DNA of 64,000 nt, taken from contig CM035806.1 in assembly GCA_020466095.1 (NCBI GenBank), positions 2,727,303-2,791,302 of the forward strand. The letters run 5' to 3'. This stretch comes from Chlorops oryzae (Eukaryota > Arthropoda > Insecta > Diptera > Chloropidae). Below are positions 12,530-24,312 of this stretch, piece after piece. The stretch's first letter is position 1; each line of letters starts with the position of its first letter. The notes below the pieces were generated by a model, which saw nothing but the letters and a program-made list of their open reading frames with translations, ran no database searches and had not been told where the DNA came from. A program made the translations under genes and the position numbers.

Positions 12530-14500
12530 CGAAAAATTTATAATAAAAAATTTAAAAAATAAAATAATTATTAAATAACAAATTGAATAATAAAAAAAAA
12601 TTGTAAATAAAAACTGAGAAAAAAATTGAATATTTAAATTATAAGTATGTATTTAAATTATACTTAGTTAAAATTTTAAAAAATTAATAAATGACATAAG
12701 TAAAAAAATCAACTTAAAAATTATTTAAAAAAATTAAATAAAAAATTATTTAAAATTAATAAATAAAATAAATATTTTCAAAAATTAATAAATAAAATAT
12801 GATTTTTAAAAATCAATATATAAAAAAAATTAGTTTAAAAAAATTGATAAATAAAAAAATTAATTTACAAAATTAATTATAAGAAAAATTAATAAAAAAA
12901 TTAATAAAAAAATTAAAAAAAAACTTTAACAAATTAATAAAATAAAAAAATTATCAAAAAAAAATTAATTAATAGAAAAATTAATTTAAAAAATTAAAAA
13001 AATTTTACAGATTAATAAATAAAAAATATTAATAAACAAATAAACTAAAACAAAATTAATAAGTAGGAAATAAGTAAAAAAAATCAACTTAAAAATTAAT
13101 TGAAAAAAAAATTAAATAAAAAAGCATTTAAAAAATTAATAAATAAAATAAATAATTTCAAAAATTAATAAATAAAATATTTTTTTAAATCAATAAATAA
13201 AAAAATTAATTTAAAAAAATTTATTAATAAAAAAATTAATTTACAAAATTATTTATAAAAAAAAAATAATAAAATATATAAATAAAAAAATTTTAAAAAC
13301 TTTTACAAATTAATAAATAAAAAAAATTAATTAATAGAAAAATTAATAAAAGAAAAATTTAATTTTACAGATTAATAAATAAAAAATATTAATAAACAAA
13401 TGGGCCAAAATTCTTTTTAATGCCTAAATTTCTGTCGCTGTCAACGAAATTCAGTGTTCGTAAAAGAGCAAATCAAATTAATAACAAATAAATTTTACCA
13501 AAAAATTTATTAATAACGAAATAAAATACTCTAGTTCAATTGGAAAAAATCGAATATTACCAAACTTCCATCTTGTTTACTCGCAAATTACAGTAACATT
13601 GTTGTCTTTTTTGGCAAGACAAGACAAGATAACACAACAATGTTACCGTAATTTGCGAAGGAAAAAAATTGAGTTTTGGTAATAATTGATTTTTTTCAAT
13701 TCGAATAGAGTATTTTATTTCGTTATTCATAGTTTTTTTGTTAAAACTAAATTTTTATTAATTTGGTTTGCTCCTTCAGAAAAACTGAATTTCAGTGACA
13801 GGGACAGAAGTTAAGGCATTAAAAAGAATTTTGGCCCAAATAATATAAAAACAACTATTAGTTAAAAAATTAATAAATAAAAAATAATAATTAAAAAAAT
13901 TAATAATAAATAACAAAAAAATAAATAAGTAGGAAATAAGTGAAAAAAATCAACTTAAAAATTAATAAAAAAAAATAAAATAAAAAATCATTTAAAAAGT
14001 TAATAAATAAAATAGATAATTTCAAAAATTAATAAATAAAATATTTTTAAATCAATAAATAAAAAAATTAATTTAAAAAAATTTATAAATAAAAAAATTA
14101 ATTTACAAAATTAATTACTTATAAAAAAAATTAATAAAAAAATTTAAAATTTTTTTACAAATTAATAAATAAAAAAAAAATAATGAAAAATAATAAAAAA
14201 AAAAATTTAAAAAATTTTACAGATTAATAAATAAAAAAGATTAATAAAAAATAAACTAAAAAGAACTATTACTTCATTTAAAAAATTAATAAATAAAAAA
14301 TAATAGTTTAAAAAATTAATAATTAATAAATAAAAAATTTAATTAAAAAATCAAATAAATAAAAAAATTAAATAAAAAAATTTATAATTAAAAAAATTAA
14401 CAGATAAAAACGTTAATAAATAAATGCATTAATAAATAAATAAATTAATAAATAAAAAATTGATTAAAAAATGAATAAAAACAAATAAAAAAAATATTCT
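12530..14500. repeat. A/T-only low-complexity tract
   Basis: Nearly 2 kb of AATTAATAAATAAAAAAAT-type sequence with almost no G or C. Blocks of about 400 bases recur (12660-13060, 13070-13400 and 13920-14240), each starting with AAATAAGTAAAAAAATCAAC-like sequence, so the tract grew partly by duplication of larger units. A hairpin element interrupts it at 13401. Confidence 0.85.
13401..13838. mobile_element. 438-base palindromic (foldback) MITE
   Basis: TGGGCCAAAATTCTTTTTAA opens and TTAAAAAGAATTTTGGCCCA (allowing an intervening AAA) closes the element. The two arms of roughly 210 bases pair along nearly their whole length, including TAATGCC, AATTTGCG and TGTTGTGT segments, around a short centre near 13620 (GGCAAGACAAGACAAG). 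It interrupts the A/T tract, so it is a later insertion or its source. Confidence 0.75.
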
Positions 14501-16068
14501 TACATAAGTACGTTGTATATAAAAAAGTGAAGTCATCGATCAAATATTTGACCCTTGTAGGTACTGAAGCCAATGGCCGAAAGAAGTCAAACAAATTCTC
14601 TCGTCTTTTGATAAAAACTCTTCATTTGAACAGAACCGTAAAAGGGCAAATTCATATGGATGTACGAGCATGTAGATGAAAGGAAAAAGGGGAACACGCT
14701 GGTTGACGTATCGCTATTTCATGGACCTCCTGAAAACGTCCAAAACGCATAAAATCACATTGCGCTGCTTTATTATTTAGAAAAGCAAGCTGTAATATCT
14801 TCTAGTCACCCTAAACTGGCGCAGCTAAATCAACAAAGTATCGGCATCGCTGCGGCGACGTGTGATTGCGTCGAAAGGATTCGATTCGATTCGATTCGAT
14901 TGGAATAGGATTTGGCAAGCAATGATTCTCGATACACTTTGGATGCCATCGAGATGATTTTGCTGCATGGAAGAACAAAAAAAAAAAAAAAGTAAAAAGT
15001 AAAAAAAAAACTCATCCAAGCACTTGGGACTTATAAAGGAGCGAAGTGAGTCTTCTCACTCGACGATGAATCTGACTTCGTGCACTGAAACCACTCCGGA
15101 ATGTTTCCATTTATGAGCAGTAACAGCGCCGGCGGATGCCGCTCGGCCGTTGCGGTGCATATTTAATGCCTTCACGTTTGGGCATGGTTTGCTATGGCTG
15201 TGGCAATGGGAATGGGCATGGGCATTTTCCACCTTCGGTCGTGCTGGTGGTCGTGGGCGGAAAGAGGCCCGAATGAAGAAGAGAATTCTTTTTGTTTGTT
15301 TGTGGAAAAAAAACCCAAAAAATGGTTTTTTGATTTTTCCCCTTTTTTTATTTTTATTATTGTATTTTTTTTTTTTTTTTTGCTCTCCTTTTGGCTGTAA
15401 TAAATGCTCATTCCTGCTTTTAGCTCAATTGAAGAGACAGGCACGCGTACGCGTCCACAACATGCAATATTCCTTCCCACATACAAATGAAGTCATTGTA
15501 TGTACAAATATAAATATGTACGTATGCATGTATGAACGTGTGTATACATAATATATATATATGAACGAAAATCGAAGCTTATCAAATATTTAGGTGCAAA
15601 TTTAAAAAACAAAATAAATGAGTTAACATTGCTGACTTTATGATAATGCGTGGTAGCCTGCTGAGCCAAATGGTGATGGGTTCCCGGGCGATGGAACGTT
15701 CGCCAATATTCAGCATATGCGAATTTCGTACGCTCCGTACATTTATCCATTTTATTTTTTCATTTCTTAGTTTATGTTGCATCCGGAAATCCGAAAAGAG
15801 TTATTTAAGGGCACTGAAACTTAAAGATTTATGGCGAAATCGGAAAGTGCGTGCAATTGCAATTCTCTTGATTGGTTTCTGAAAAAAAAAAAGACTCGAC
15901 TTTTCGGACCAAAAGACATTCTATTTGGGATCGAATCGCGAATCGTTGAGGACCTTAATGGCTGGCCGCAGGGTGCTTGATTGACTCCGCTTAGCGTGAT
16001 AATTGAATTCTCTTATTTTCCTGACCGACGCATCTCTTCGTCTCCCTCGCCCTCTAACTCTCTATCAC

Positions 16069-16102
<34 letters not shown>

Positions 16103-16610
16103 CCCCTGTCCTTCTGCTTGCGAAATAATCACAGCAGAATATTGTTGGAAAAAATGTCAGCTGCTCATCGAGTCTATAAAAAGAAATGACAAAAATCAAG
16201 TGCTTCGACGGGTTCATAAAAAATCTGATGCATTTTTTATTAATAGCCTATCATAAAAGAAGCAGAATGTATTAAAAAAAAAAAAACGGGTTCTTTCAAA
16301 AAGTTTTGATCCTGCGATAATTTAAGCTTGAATTTTAGGATTTTCTTAAATTTTTGGCTGAACAACTTCATTCTGATTAGTTTTTTTTTTTTTTTAAGTA
16401 AAATTGTTCCCTTGCAACCCCGACCATCAATAGGATTAGACCCAGAATATTCTCTGTTTTTATTCTCCTTTCCTATTAAAATGATTTCTTAAGGCGTTAG
16501 TCACGTTTTGAACGTGAAAAAAAAGTGATTTTCGGTGGCTTTTTTAGGGGCTAAACTTTAACCCTTTCGCTCTTAAACTATTCGCAGCATTTCCTCAAAT
16601 GTTTAGAGGT
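14500..16610. other. Non-coding DNA, simple repeats only
   Basis: (GATTC)n at 14879-14900, poly-A at 14977, TATG repeats at 15500-15560 and (CT)n at 16066-16100. The open frame at 15150-15551 runs through poly-Phe and poly-Lys codons from homopolymers and shows no domain. Nothing else identified. Confidence 0.45.
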
Positions 16611-16629
16611 TTTTTTTTTTTTGGTCGGC

Positions 16630-16998
16630 AAAGCGTTACATACTTCTATAGCATTACTTGAGAATGCAAATAGTAATGCATTACAAAATAAAGTATTTTC
16701 GATTACTTTTCGTAGAACTGGTAATGCCAAATAGGCATGCATTACATTCAATAGGACATCGCCGTGTCAAAAAATAATCGATTCTGTAATGCATAAGCAG
16801 TACGCCTTTTGAATTACTTTTTGCATTACCATCGGTTACAAATAACTGCTGGGATATTAGGCAACACATTACCTTTTCGATTACCTCTCCATGCAAATTT
16901 GTTCAATTTACTTTGCATTCCTTTTTGCATTACCTACTATTTCATCGATGAAAAAATGCATTACTTTGGTAATGCACTTCTTAAATAATTGCTGGGAA
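16630..16998. repeat. TAATGCATTAC-rich dispersed repeat
   Basis: The palindromic word GTAATGCATTAC and its halves GCATTAC/GTAATGC occur more than ten times in 370 bases. CTGCTGGGA and TTGCTGGGA occur near 16850 and 16990. It is probably a degenerate MITE with internal duplication, but its ends are not resolved. Confidence 0.5.
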
Positions 16999-16999
16999 G

Positions 17000-18480
17000 T
17001 GTAGGTGCAGCAAAAGTGGTCGTGTATGAGGGTGTCCGCAGTTGTGGGGTTTCACTCTATATGAGAAATAAATTTTTTGAAAAATTTTAGATATTTACCA
17101 ATGGAAGTGAAAGGGTTAAAGTAATTTGTGTAAAACCTCATTCAAAAAGTAATCGTAGAAGCTCTCCCGAAATAAATTGCTGCTCGTTCGAATTCAAATA
17201 GAATGTTCCTCAGATATGAGCAACCCAGATATACATACATATTCATGAGTCCTTAAAACATGTAACTTGTCTGTTATCAATTCTTCAGTTTACGAAGCTT
17301 TTGATATTTCTTAATATAACTATCCTCGTAGAAGTTTTGTTGTATTGATTGGTCACAAACATAATCTGAAAAGAGTGTGAGTAATTGACTATAGAATTTC
17401 AAAAGTTACTCAGACAAAATGTCAAGAAAAGTTCAAAATGTAACAAGTTTTGCATCGCGAATAATTTCTATATACAAAATTCTTAAAAAATTCGATAAAT
17501 ATTCAAAATACTTTTCACATAATATCATTCCTGTTTACATTTGCATTGACATTTTGATGGTCAATGGTAAACTACTCGTAATATCAATACGAATTACAAA
17601 AATTATAACCAATTCAGATTCCTAAATTCCATACCATTCAGCTCTCTCCTTGCAAGCTCATTCATTACCATTTTGTATGTCTATGTCGTGGAAATTATGA
17701 TTTATATAGAGTTCAAAAATTTTCTTCGAATTCATGTCCTCAGTAATTCAATTGGCCACACTTTTCTAATATTGCACATGAATACGAGCTCTAAATAAAT
17801 ATAAATTATCGTTGTAACAACGTTGAATTCATGTAACATTTTCTGTCGGATCAAACGACATAAAAATGTGAGAAAAAAAAAATGTAAAAAATCAACAATA
17901 AAATTAGAACGGAAAAATGTGTAAAAAAACAATTATCCAATTAGGCGCAGTGTGCGTTCTTCATGCAATTCACATCCATTCTCCTTCGTTGGTACTTGGG
18001 TGTACAAACATACGTACATATTTCGGTTGGAAATATTTAGTTTAAACAAATTTTGAACTTTGTAAAAAGCATGTCTCCGATTTTTGTTGGTCTTGTCGTC
18101 GTTATTGTTATTGTTATGGCTGTTGCTTGCTTGCTTGCTGCGACTCTAAAGTTGCATTTCGATTCCCGCGAGTCGCGATTCGCAACTTTGACATTCAAAG
18201 TCAGTTTCTTGAGCAGTTTTACAAAGTGAATTGAGTTTCCTGGTAGCCTTATTTATTTATACTCATCCTTCGTGGACTCCTGTGTTATGAATGCTCGCAG
18301 TGTTCTCAGACGTTCGAGAGCAATTTGAATGTGAATAGCAAAGTTTTTATGAAAAATTCCAAAACTTATTTTCAGTGAACATGAATGTTGAGGATACTTT
18401 TTTTATCTATGAATTTCTTGAACAATATTCATATCGTTTTATGTTATTAAATTAATATAAAAACTATTATACAGTAAATA
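17000..18480. other. Non-coding DNA with one hairpin
   Basis: No gene recognised. AAAGTTGC (18149) and GCAACTTT (18182) form a short inverted repeat around CCCGCGAGTCGCG. A GTTATT/GCTTGCTTGC simple repeat precedes it at 18095-18140. Confidence 0.4.
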
Positions 18481-18489
18481 TATTTAGAG

Positions 18490-18640
18490 CGTTCGGCTTT
18501 ATGAGTCCAAAATGAGTCAGAATCGAATCCGAAATGAGTCCGAAATATTAACAAAGTTTAACGCTCAGAAATATGAGGAAAAACTGAGTCCAAAATGAGT
18601 TCGAAATGGATTCGAAATGAGTCTGAAAAATTTGAGTAAA
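18490..18640. repeat. Fragment of the CGGAGTC/GAGTCCGAAATGAGTC family
   Basis: GAGTCCAAAATGAGTC and CCGAAATGAGTCCGAAAT recur several times. This matches the 50-base unit at 1040-1530. Further scraps lie at 18900-18930, 19975-20030 and 20175-20190. Confidence 0.6.
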
Positions 18641-19077
18641 CATTATGGTTCGTATCCATAAAAATGAGATGAATCTCTGACTTAAGTCAATCAAGATAAA
18701 TCTTGAAACGCATAAGTCAATTATTCTTCTTGCATATCCTATTTTTGAGTTCTCAAAAAAGGAGTAAAATTTATAGCAAGTACTCATTTTAAATCTTCAA
18801 GGCTTCAAAAAATGATTAATGGGATGGGAAATACATGTGGATAAAAAATTTGTATCTTAAATAATTCTAAAATATTTTGGATTATGACGCTCTAAAATAC
18901 AATGAGTCCGAAATCAGTCCAAAATGGTCCTGCTGGCGGTGACAGAGGGCTTTCCTCTTTTAGAAATGGACAGATTCCTACAAAATGCCTTAATTAAGAT
19001 TAGGGCGAGCCGATCGACAATTCATATTTCGATTATCAAAATTATCGATTGTCAAATTTATCGATAATCGAAACTAT

Positions 19078-19675
19078 CGATGATGGTGGTAAGGTTGGTG
19101 ATAATGATGGTTAGGTTGGTGATGATGGTGATGGTTAGGTTGGTGATGATGGTGATGATAATGGTGTTGATGATGGTGATGATGATGGTGATGATGATGG
19201 TGAGGTTGGTGATGGTGAGGTTGGTGATGGTGATTATGATGGTGAGGTTGGTTATGATGATGGTGCTGAAGGTGTTGATGGTGGTGATATTGTTGATGGT
19301 GGTGATGGTGATGATAATGATGATGATGGTGGTGATGATGATGATTATGGTTGATGATGTTGGTGATGAGGTTGGTTATGATGTTGGTGATGAGGTTGGT
19401 GATGGTGGTGGTGAGGTTGGTGATGATGATGGTAAGGTTGGTGATGATGATGGTGAGGTTAGTGATAATGATGGTGGTGGTGTGGTTGGTGATGATGGTG
19501 ATGGTTAGGTTGGTGGTGATGGTGATGATAATGGTGTTGATGATGGTGATGATGATGGTGAGGTTGGTGATGATGATGGTGTTGTATGGTGTTATGATGT
19601 ATGTGATGAGTGTATGATGTATGTTGATGGTGATGATGATGTTGATGGTGAAGATGGTGATGATGATGGCATCAC
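19078..19675. repeat. GATGGT/GATGAT minisatellite
   Basis: Six hundred bases of GATGGTGATGATGATGGT with GAGGTTGGT interspersions. Segments of about 110-150 bases recur (compare 19125-19210 with 19490-19570), so longer units have been duplicated. Open frames on both strands (His/Thr/Ile or Met/Val repeats) are by-products. Confidence 0.9.
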
Positions 19676-20029
19676 GTCGTGAAAAATCTTCAGAAATTCT
19701 GCGACTTTTATGTGTCCCATTTGACAAACCAAATGAGAATTATAGGCGTCGTGCTAAAATTTTATTCTATTCACTGATGCCAGAACGAGTATTTTTTCCG
19801 TTTTGAGTGGTTTTTTCGATTTTCCCTTTAACCAAAAATCACTTCAAATGTTTACAAGGGATTTTGACTGATCACTTTCCTAAAAGATGTTTAGGATGCC
19901 ATACTATATGTTATGACCTAGCTTAAGGGCCCACCGACCATTCGCCCGGTTTCCCAGTGGGCCAGTCCGGTCCGAAATGAATCTGAAATATTTATTGACA
20001 AAAAATATGAGTCCAAAATGATTTCAGAA

Positions 20030-20572
20030 AATTTAAGCAATCTTCTTTTTTCTTAACGATTATTAATCCCGTTAATCATCGGGGTACGCGAACCCCCTGT
20101 ATCACTCTAGTATGAAGAGTGGGACCTACAGTTGAACGCCGACTCCGAACGGCAACGGAAAATTTGAACAATATGAGTCCGAAACAAGATGGGGCTGGGC
20201 TGGTTGGCTGCAGGAGCAGGTTGGCCGAGTATTTTTTTTTTTAAAGGCTACCGGGCACAATGGCTATATTTTGTAGTGATTTTGGTGGGGGTATAAGGTC
20301 GCACATTTGTTCTTTTTTCGACGCTGGTGAGTAAATTTTTGTTATTGTAAAGTAATCTTCGTAACACGAATCAATTTTCATCCGATTTCCAAAAACGTGG
20401 CACCGCTGGAAGGGGTATTCAAACCCCTACAAAATGATGCATCGGTTCCCAGGGTAAACTGACTCTTGCTTTTGTAAAGCTCATTATAAGAGATTGAACT
20501 CTGAACTGGAACTCATCATGCACTTGAAAGTTATTTTTAGGTCGAAATATTTACCAGATCGATTTCATTTAA
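20030..20572. other. Non-coding DNA with scraps of dispersed repeats
   Basis: TTGAACGCCGACTCCGAACG at 20134 resembles part of a repeat I recall as common in tephritid genomes; that is recollection, not a search result. Nothing coding was seen. Confidence 0.3.
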
Positions 20573-20728
20573 CCCTCTAATGCCACAATTTTTTTTTTTC
20601 ACTGAAAAGTTCAGATAAGACTAATTTCGGGTAGAAAAACATGAATCTGAAATTATTAGGAATTTTTTTTTTTTTTGGTAATTTGTTCGAAACCAGTCCG
20701 TCTAGAGACGGAGCCAGGAATTAGAGGG
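20573..20728. mobile_element. TTAA-flanked MITE, piggyBac-like ends, copy 1
   Basis: CCCTCTAATGCC at the left and GGAATTAGAGGG at the right are inverted repeats, each flanked by TTAA. TTAA duplication with CCCT ends is typical of piggyBac elements. The 156 bases include GTCCGTCTAGAGACGGA, itself a small palindrome, and no coding sequence. Confidence 0.8.
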
Positions 20729-20833
20729 TTAAAGACTCATTATTTCATGCGTATTCATTCAAATGCAACCTCCACAGAGAGAAGAATAACCACAATAAAT
20801 TATGAAATTAAGAAATTTTGAAAATTTATTTAA

Positions 20834-20992
20834 CCCTCTAATGCCGAAATTTTTTTTTTCACTGAAAAGTTCAGATAAGACTAATTTCGGGTAGAAAAAC
20901 ATGAATCTGAAATTATTAGGAATTTGTTTTTTTTTTTTTTGGTAATTTGTTCGAAACCAGTCCGTCTAGAGACGGAGCCAGGAATTAGAGGG
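20834..20992. mobile_element. TTAA-flanked MITE, copy 2
   Basis: Nearly identical to copy 1, offset by 261 bases. The 97 bases after copy 1 and after copy 2 are also nearly identical (AGACTCATTATTTCATGCGT and on), so the element was multiplied by tandem duplication of element plus flank, not by three transpositions. Confidence 0.8.
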
Positions 20993-21097
20993 TTAAAGAC
21001 TCATTATTTCATGCGTATTATTTCAAATGCAACCTCCACAGAGAGAAGAATAACCACAATAAATTATGAAATTAAGAAATTTTGAAAATTTATTTAA

Positions 21098-21249
21098 CCC
21101 TCTAATGCCGAAATTTTTTTTTTCACTGAAAAGTTCAGATAAGACTAATTTCGGGTAGAAAAACATGAATATGAAATTATTTTAATTTTTTTTTTTTGGT
21201 AATTTGTTCGAAACCAGTCCGTCTAGAGACGGACCCAGAAATTAGACGG
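21098..21249. mobile_element. TTAA-flanked MITE, copy 3
   Basis: Third unit of the tandem array, more diverged: the right end reads ATTAGACGG instead of ATTAGAGGG, with TTAA still present on both sides. Confidence 0.75.
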
Positions 21250-21253
21250 TTAA

Positions 21254-22059
21254 TATTGGTTACTAATTTTTTTTTTTTTTTTTTTTTTTTTGTTATTAAA
21301 GTGTGATTAATTAATATTAGTAAGCTACTCGCTATTGAATTTTGAAATTTTGGAACACCTTGGGGATGAAGTTGGAGATTTCTCTGTTTTTTGGACACCG
21401 ATTCTCTCCCTCTCCCTCTCTCCCTCTCTCTCATGATATTAAAAACTTTGCCTAGGTACCTAGCGTTCTTTTTATTCGAAAGCCTAAATATCATTTCCGT
21501 ACGGCACTCGAGCGCGAAACGAGCCGAATGTGATTATCACTTTGGCAATCGGCTCAAGACTCCCATTCCGGTGCTTGGTCTTGTCGCTGACGACACTTTT
21601 GCGCTCAACTTTGCTCACCGCTACCATCACCAAACAAACTCATCGCACACTTCCACCCACCGCCCCCAGGTATTATCGAAACTCGTTTCTTTCGCAATTC
21701 CGCGTTTATATTTTATTTTTACTTTTATTTTTATTTTTATTTTATTTCGCGCTTAGGAAAACGTTTAAATATTTTATGCCGCTCTCCTGGGCTTTGTAAC
21801 AATTCAGAAGTACATATTTTTTTAAAACAGCCATGAAGTGGCAAAAAAACACACATTTCCGTTTCCGCCATCGCGCGCGCTTGTGTGTGTGTGTGTGTTT
21901 GTGTGTGTCTGTTTGACTGAGTGTCTATGTGCTTTTGTGCATTGCTTCGTGAAGGCGGAATCGTACGAAATAACGATGGTAACTGTCACACAGAATCACA
22001 TAGAAATAAGAAGCGATGAAGAATGAGGCAGTCGGAATCGCGAGCCTTGGATTCTTAAC
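21254..22059. other. Non-coding DNA, possible untranslated exon
   Basis: Poly-T at 21268-21291 and (CTCTCC)n at 21403-21432. The stretch 21490-21670 has balanced composition and ends in CCCCCAG/GTATTATC, a plausible splice donor, but translation shows no known protein. A (GT)n run lies at 21882-21910. It could be an upstream exon of Fkbp14; the link is conjecture. Confidence 0.25.
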
Positions 22060-22699
22060 TACACTGAGAGAACTTAACCATGATTTTTTTTTAAAGGGCG
22101 CATTGTTATTCACAATCCTTTTGATTTTCGAGCAGAATAAAAATTTCAAAAGAAAAATGGTTGAGTCAACAACATTTTTGGTTGATTTGAAAGGAAATAT
22201 GTTTAATTACATTTTTTTTCGTTGTGTATAATTCTCATTTGTTTTATAAAATAGGACATATAAGATATGTATTCATCTTAGAACTTTTTAAGCATTGCGA
22301 CATCACAACAACGGAGTGACCAAATCGGATGAGGTCCATCCGATGGCTATTTTTGGGGTTATACTCAGCAGAGGGCTCTGTGGCCATTTGCTTTGAACGT
22401 TAAGTAAAGTTTTGACATTTCTTTTTTTGTAGGTATTTTAGAAAATTTTTTTTTTATTTTAAATTATTATTCTGTCATTTCAATTATGTTCGTGGTTGGT
22501 TCAAAAATTTAAATTTAAATCCATTTTTGAAAATTATCATTTCAATTCAACCTGAAATATGGTTGATTCAAAGAGGAAAATCTTTATTTTTTCCAACAAG
22601 AAAAATTGTTAAAATTAAAAATATTCCTTGTTGAAGCCGTTTTGTATGTTTTTCCTTTTGATTTTAACTAGTTTTCTGGTTGAATTTTTTCTCTGTGTA
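22060..22699. mobile_element. Degenerate TIR element with TACACTGAGAGAA ends
   Basis: TACACTGAGAGAACTTAACC on the left is mirrored by GGTTGAATTTTTTCTCTGTG on the right in imperfect inverted orientation. The interior contains repeated GGTTGATTTGAA / GGTTGATTCAAA words. No target-site duplication was identified. Confidence 0.45.
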
Positions 22700-23649
22700 T
22701 AACAAAGCAATCCAATGCTCCCCTAGTTTTTTGCACCCAAGTAGCGGTTGCTTAAGTGTAAATCTTATGCGGTCTTAGGGCTTGGGTCTTACAGCGAGGA
22801 GCGCCAAGAGCAAAGAGCGCAAAGCAGCTTAAAGAGGTCTTGAGTGTCAAAAGAGCATCAAAGCACTGACAACAATAACAAGAACATAAAAGTTACATAC
22901 GTACCTACATGTTATGCTATGTTTTTTTGTTATGCATGCGAATCCGAAATTACTCGTACCTGGATGATGATATGACTAGCAGCGTGAATTTTTATTACAT
23001 TATTCCCAACGAAAATACGCTACGCCGCGCCGCGGCGATGCGCGTGAAATATTTATAACATATTATCCTGTTTTGCGTACGCTTATCCCGCTTTCGTGCG
23101 GCATGTACAAAAAAAAGCCCTCGTATGTTTGCCACACTGCATCGTATCGCATCACATCGCATCGTATTGCTTTCGCGGGATTAGATTCGAATTTGTTTCG
23201 CATTTGGCAGTTTCGATGCTAAATCCCGATATCCCCATTGATTAATGTACAAATCGCGATAATTGTTATTTTTATGGTCCAACGACCTGCAGACAGAATG
23301 GAAAAGTTATTCCCCCCTTGAAACAATACATGCCATCAAATGCCCTAGCGCGTGTGATGGAATTCGATGGAGTCCAATTTTATTTCTATTTTTTTTTTTT
23401 TTGATTTTGAATTTTTTTTCTCCTCAAATCTTCCGGCATATCGAACAAAGCCCTCCGGGAAGTGTTTATGAGCGCTTTTAGGGCCGTACTGTTGATTATT
23501 ATTATTATCTATGTAAAAATTGTGATTTTCTCTTCTAAGTAGAAACAAAAACATTTAAGATTTTAGCCGGCCTCCAACAAGGTCATAACCAGAAAATTTT
23601 GAAGGGGGCGGTTTTTTTTTTTTGCTTAAAATTAAAATAGATTTAGACT
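22700..23649. other. Non-coding DNA
   Basis: No gene recognised. (ATCGC/ATCGT)n lies at 23140-23170. Composition at 22940-23260 is relatively G/C rich with several CGCG words. The frame 23263-23481 has no recognisable domain. Confidence 0.4.
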
Positions 23650-23657
23650 ATGGCTTC

Positions 23658-24170
23658 CAGTGGCGTGTCCAGAGAAAGAGTGCCTTGATAGTACTTATAT
23701 TTTCCGCAGTGGTATATTGAACAATTATAAGACATTAACCCAAAAAAAAATTTTTTCTAGAGGAAGTTTAGAGAGTTATGGACCAAAAACCGAAAAATTC
23801 ATGGCCTCCGATATGGATGAAAATTTATATATAGAATAAGTGAAAAAATATAAAAATTTTAGCAGTAAAATTTTTTTCAAAAAAACTGGTCCTTTTTGGA
23901 CCAGTTTGGAACTAGACCAAAACTAGACTAGTTGTAATCAGTTTTTTTTTGAAATTTAGAATTTTTCACTTATTCTATATATAAATTTTCATCCAAATCG
24001 GACGCCATGAAATTTTCGGATTTTTTTCGGTTTTCGGTCCATAGCTCTCTAAACTTCCTCTAGCCCGCCCCCAAATTTTTTTCGGGCTAATGTCTTATAA
24101 TTGTTCAATATACCACTGTGGAAAATATAAGCACTATCAAGGAGGCACTCTTTCTCTGGACACGCCACTG
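23658..24170. mobile_element. hAT-like MITE with 8-bp TSD
   Basis: CAGTGGCGTGTCCAGAGAAA and its exact inverted copy form the ends, flanked by a perfect 8-base duplication ATGGCTTC (23650-23657 and 24171-24178). The 513-base interior is itself largely palindromic, around GGTCCTTTTTGGACC near 23895. CAG...CTG ends with 8-base duplications fit hAT. It is related to the copies at 52335 and 56982, which share TTAGAGAGTT and ATTATAAGACATTAAC. Confidence 0.85.
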
Positions 24171-24312
24171 ATGGCTTCATTGACCTGCCCCTTGAAATGC
24201 GTTTTTCCCCTCGGATTTTCTTTCTGCTTTGGCTAGTGAACTTCAGTGGTTAAATGTGACATTATATGAAGGAAAAAAAAAGAGATTCTACCACTCACAT
24301 AGGCGGAAAGTA

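Noticed and set aside
15150..15551. 133-codon frame
   Set aside because: It runs through homopolymers (Phe and Lys runs), has no recognisable family and overlaps a minus-strand frame of similar length.
19074..19727. 217-codon minus-strand open frame rich in His, Thr and Ile
   Set aside because: It is a translation of the GATGGT repeat. Open frames occur on both strands and in several phases, as expected for a stop-free trinucleotide repeat.
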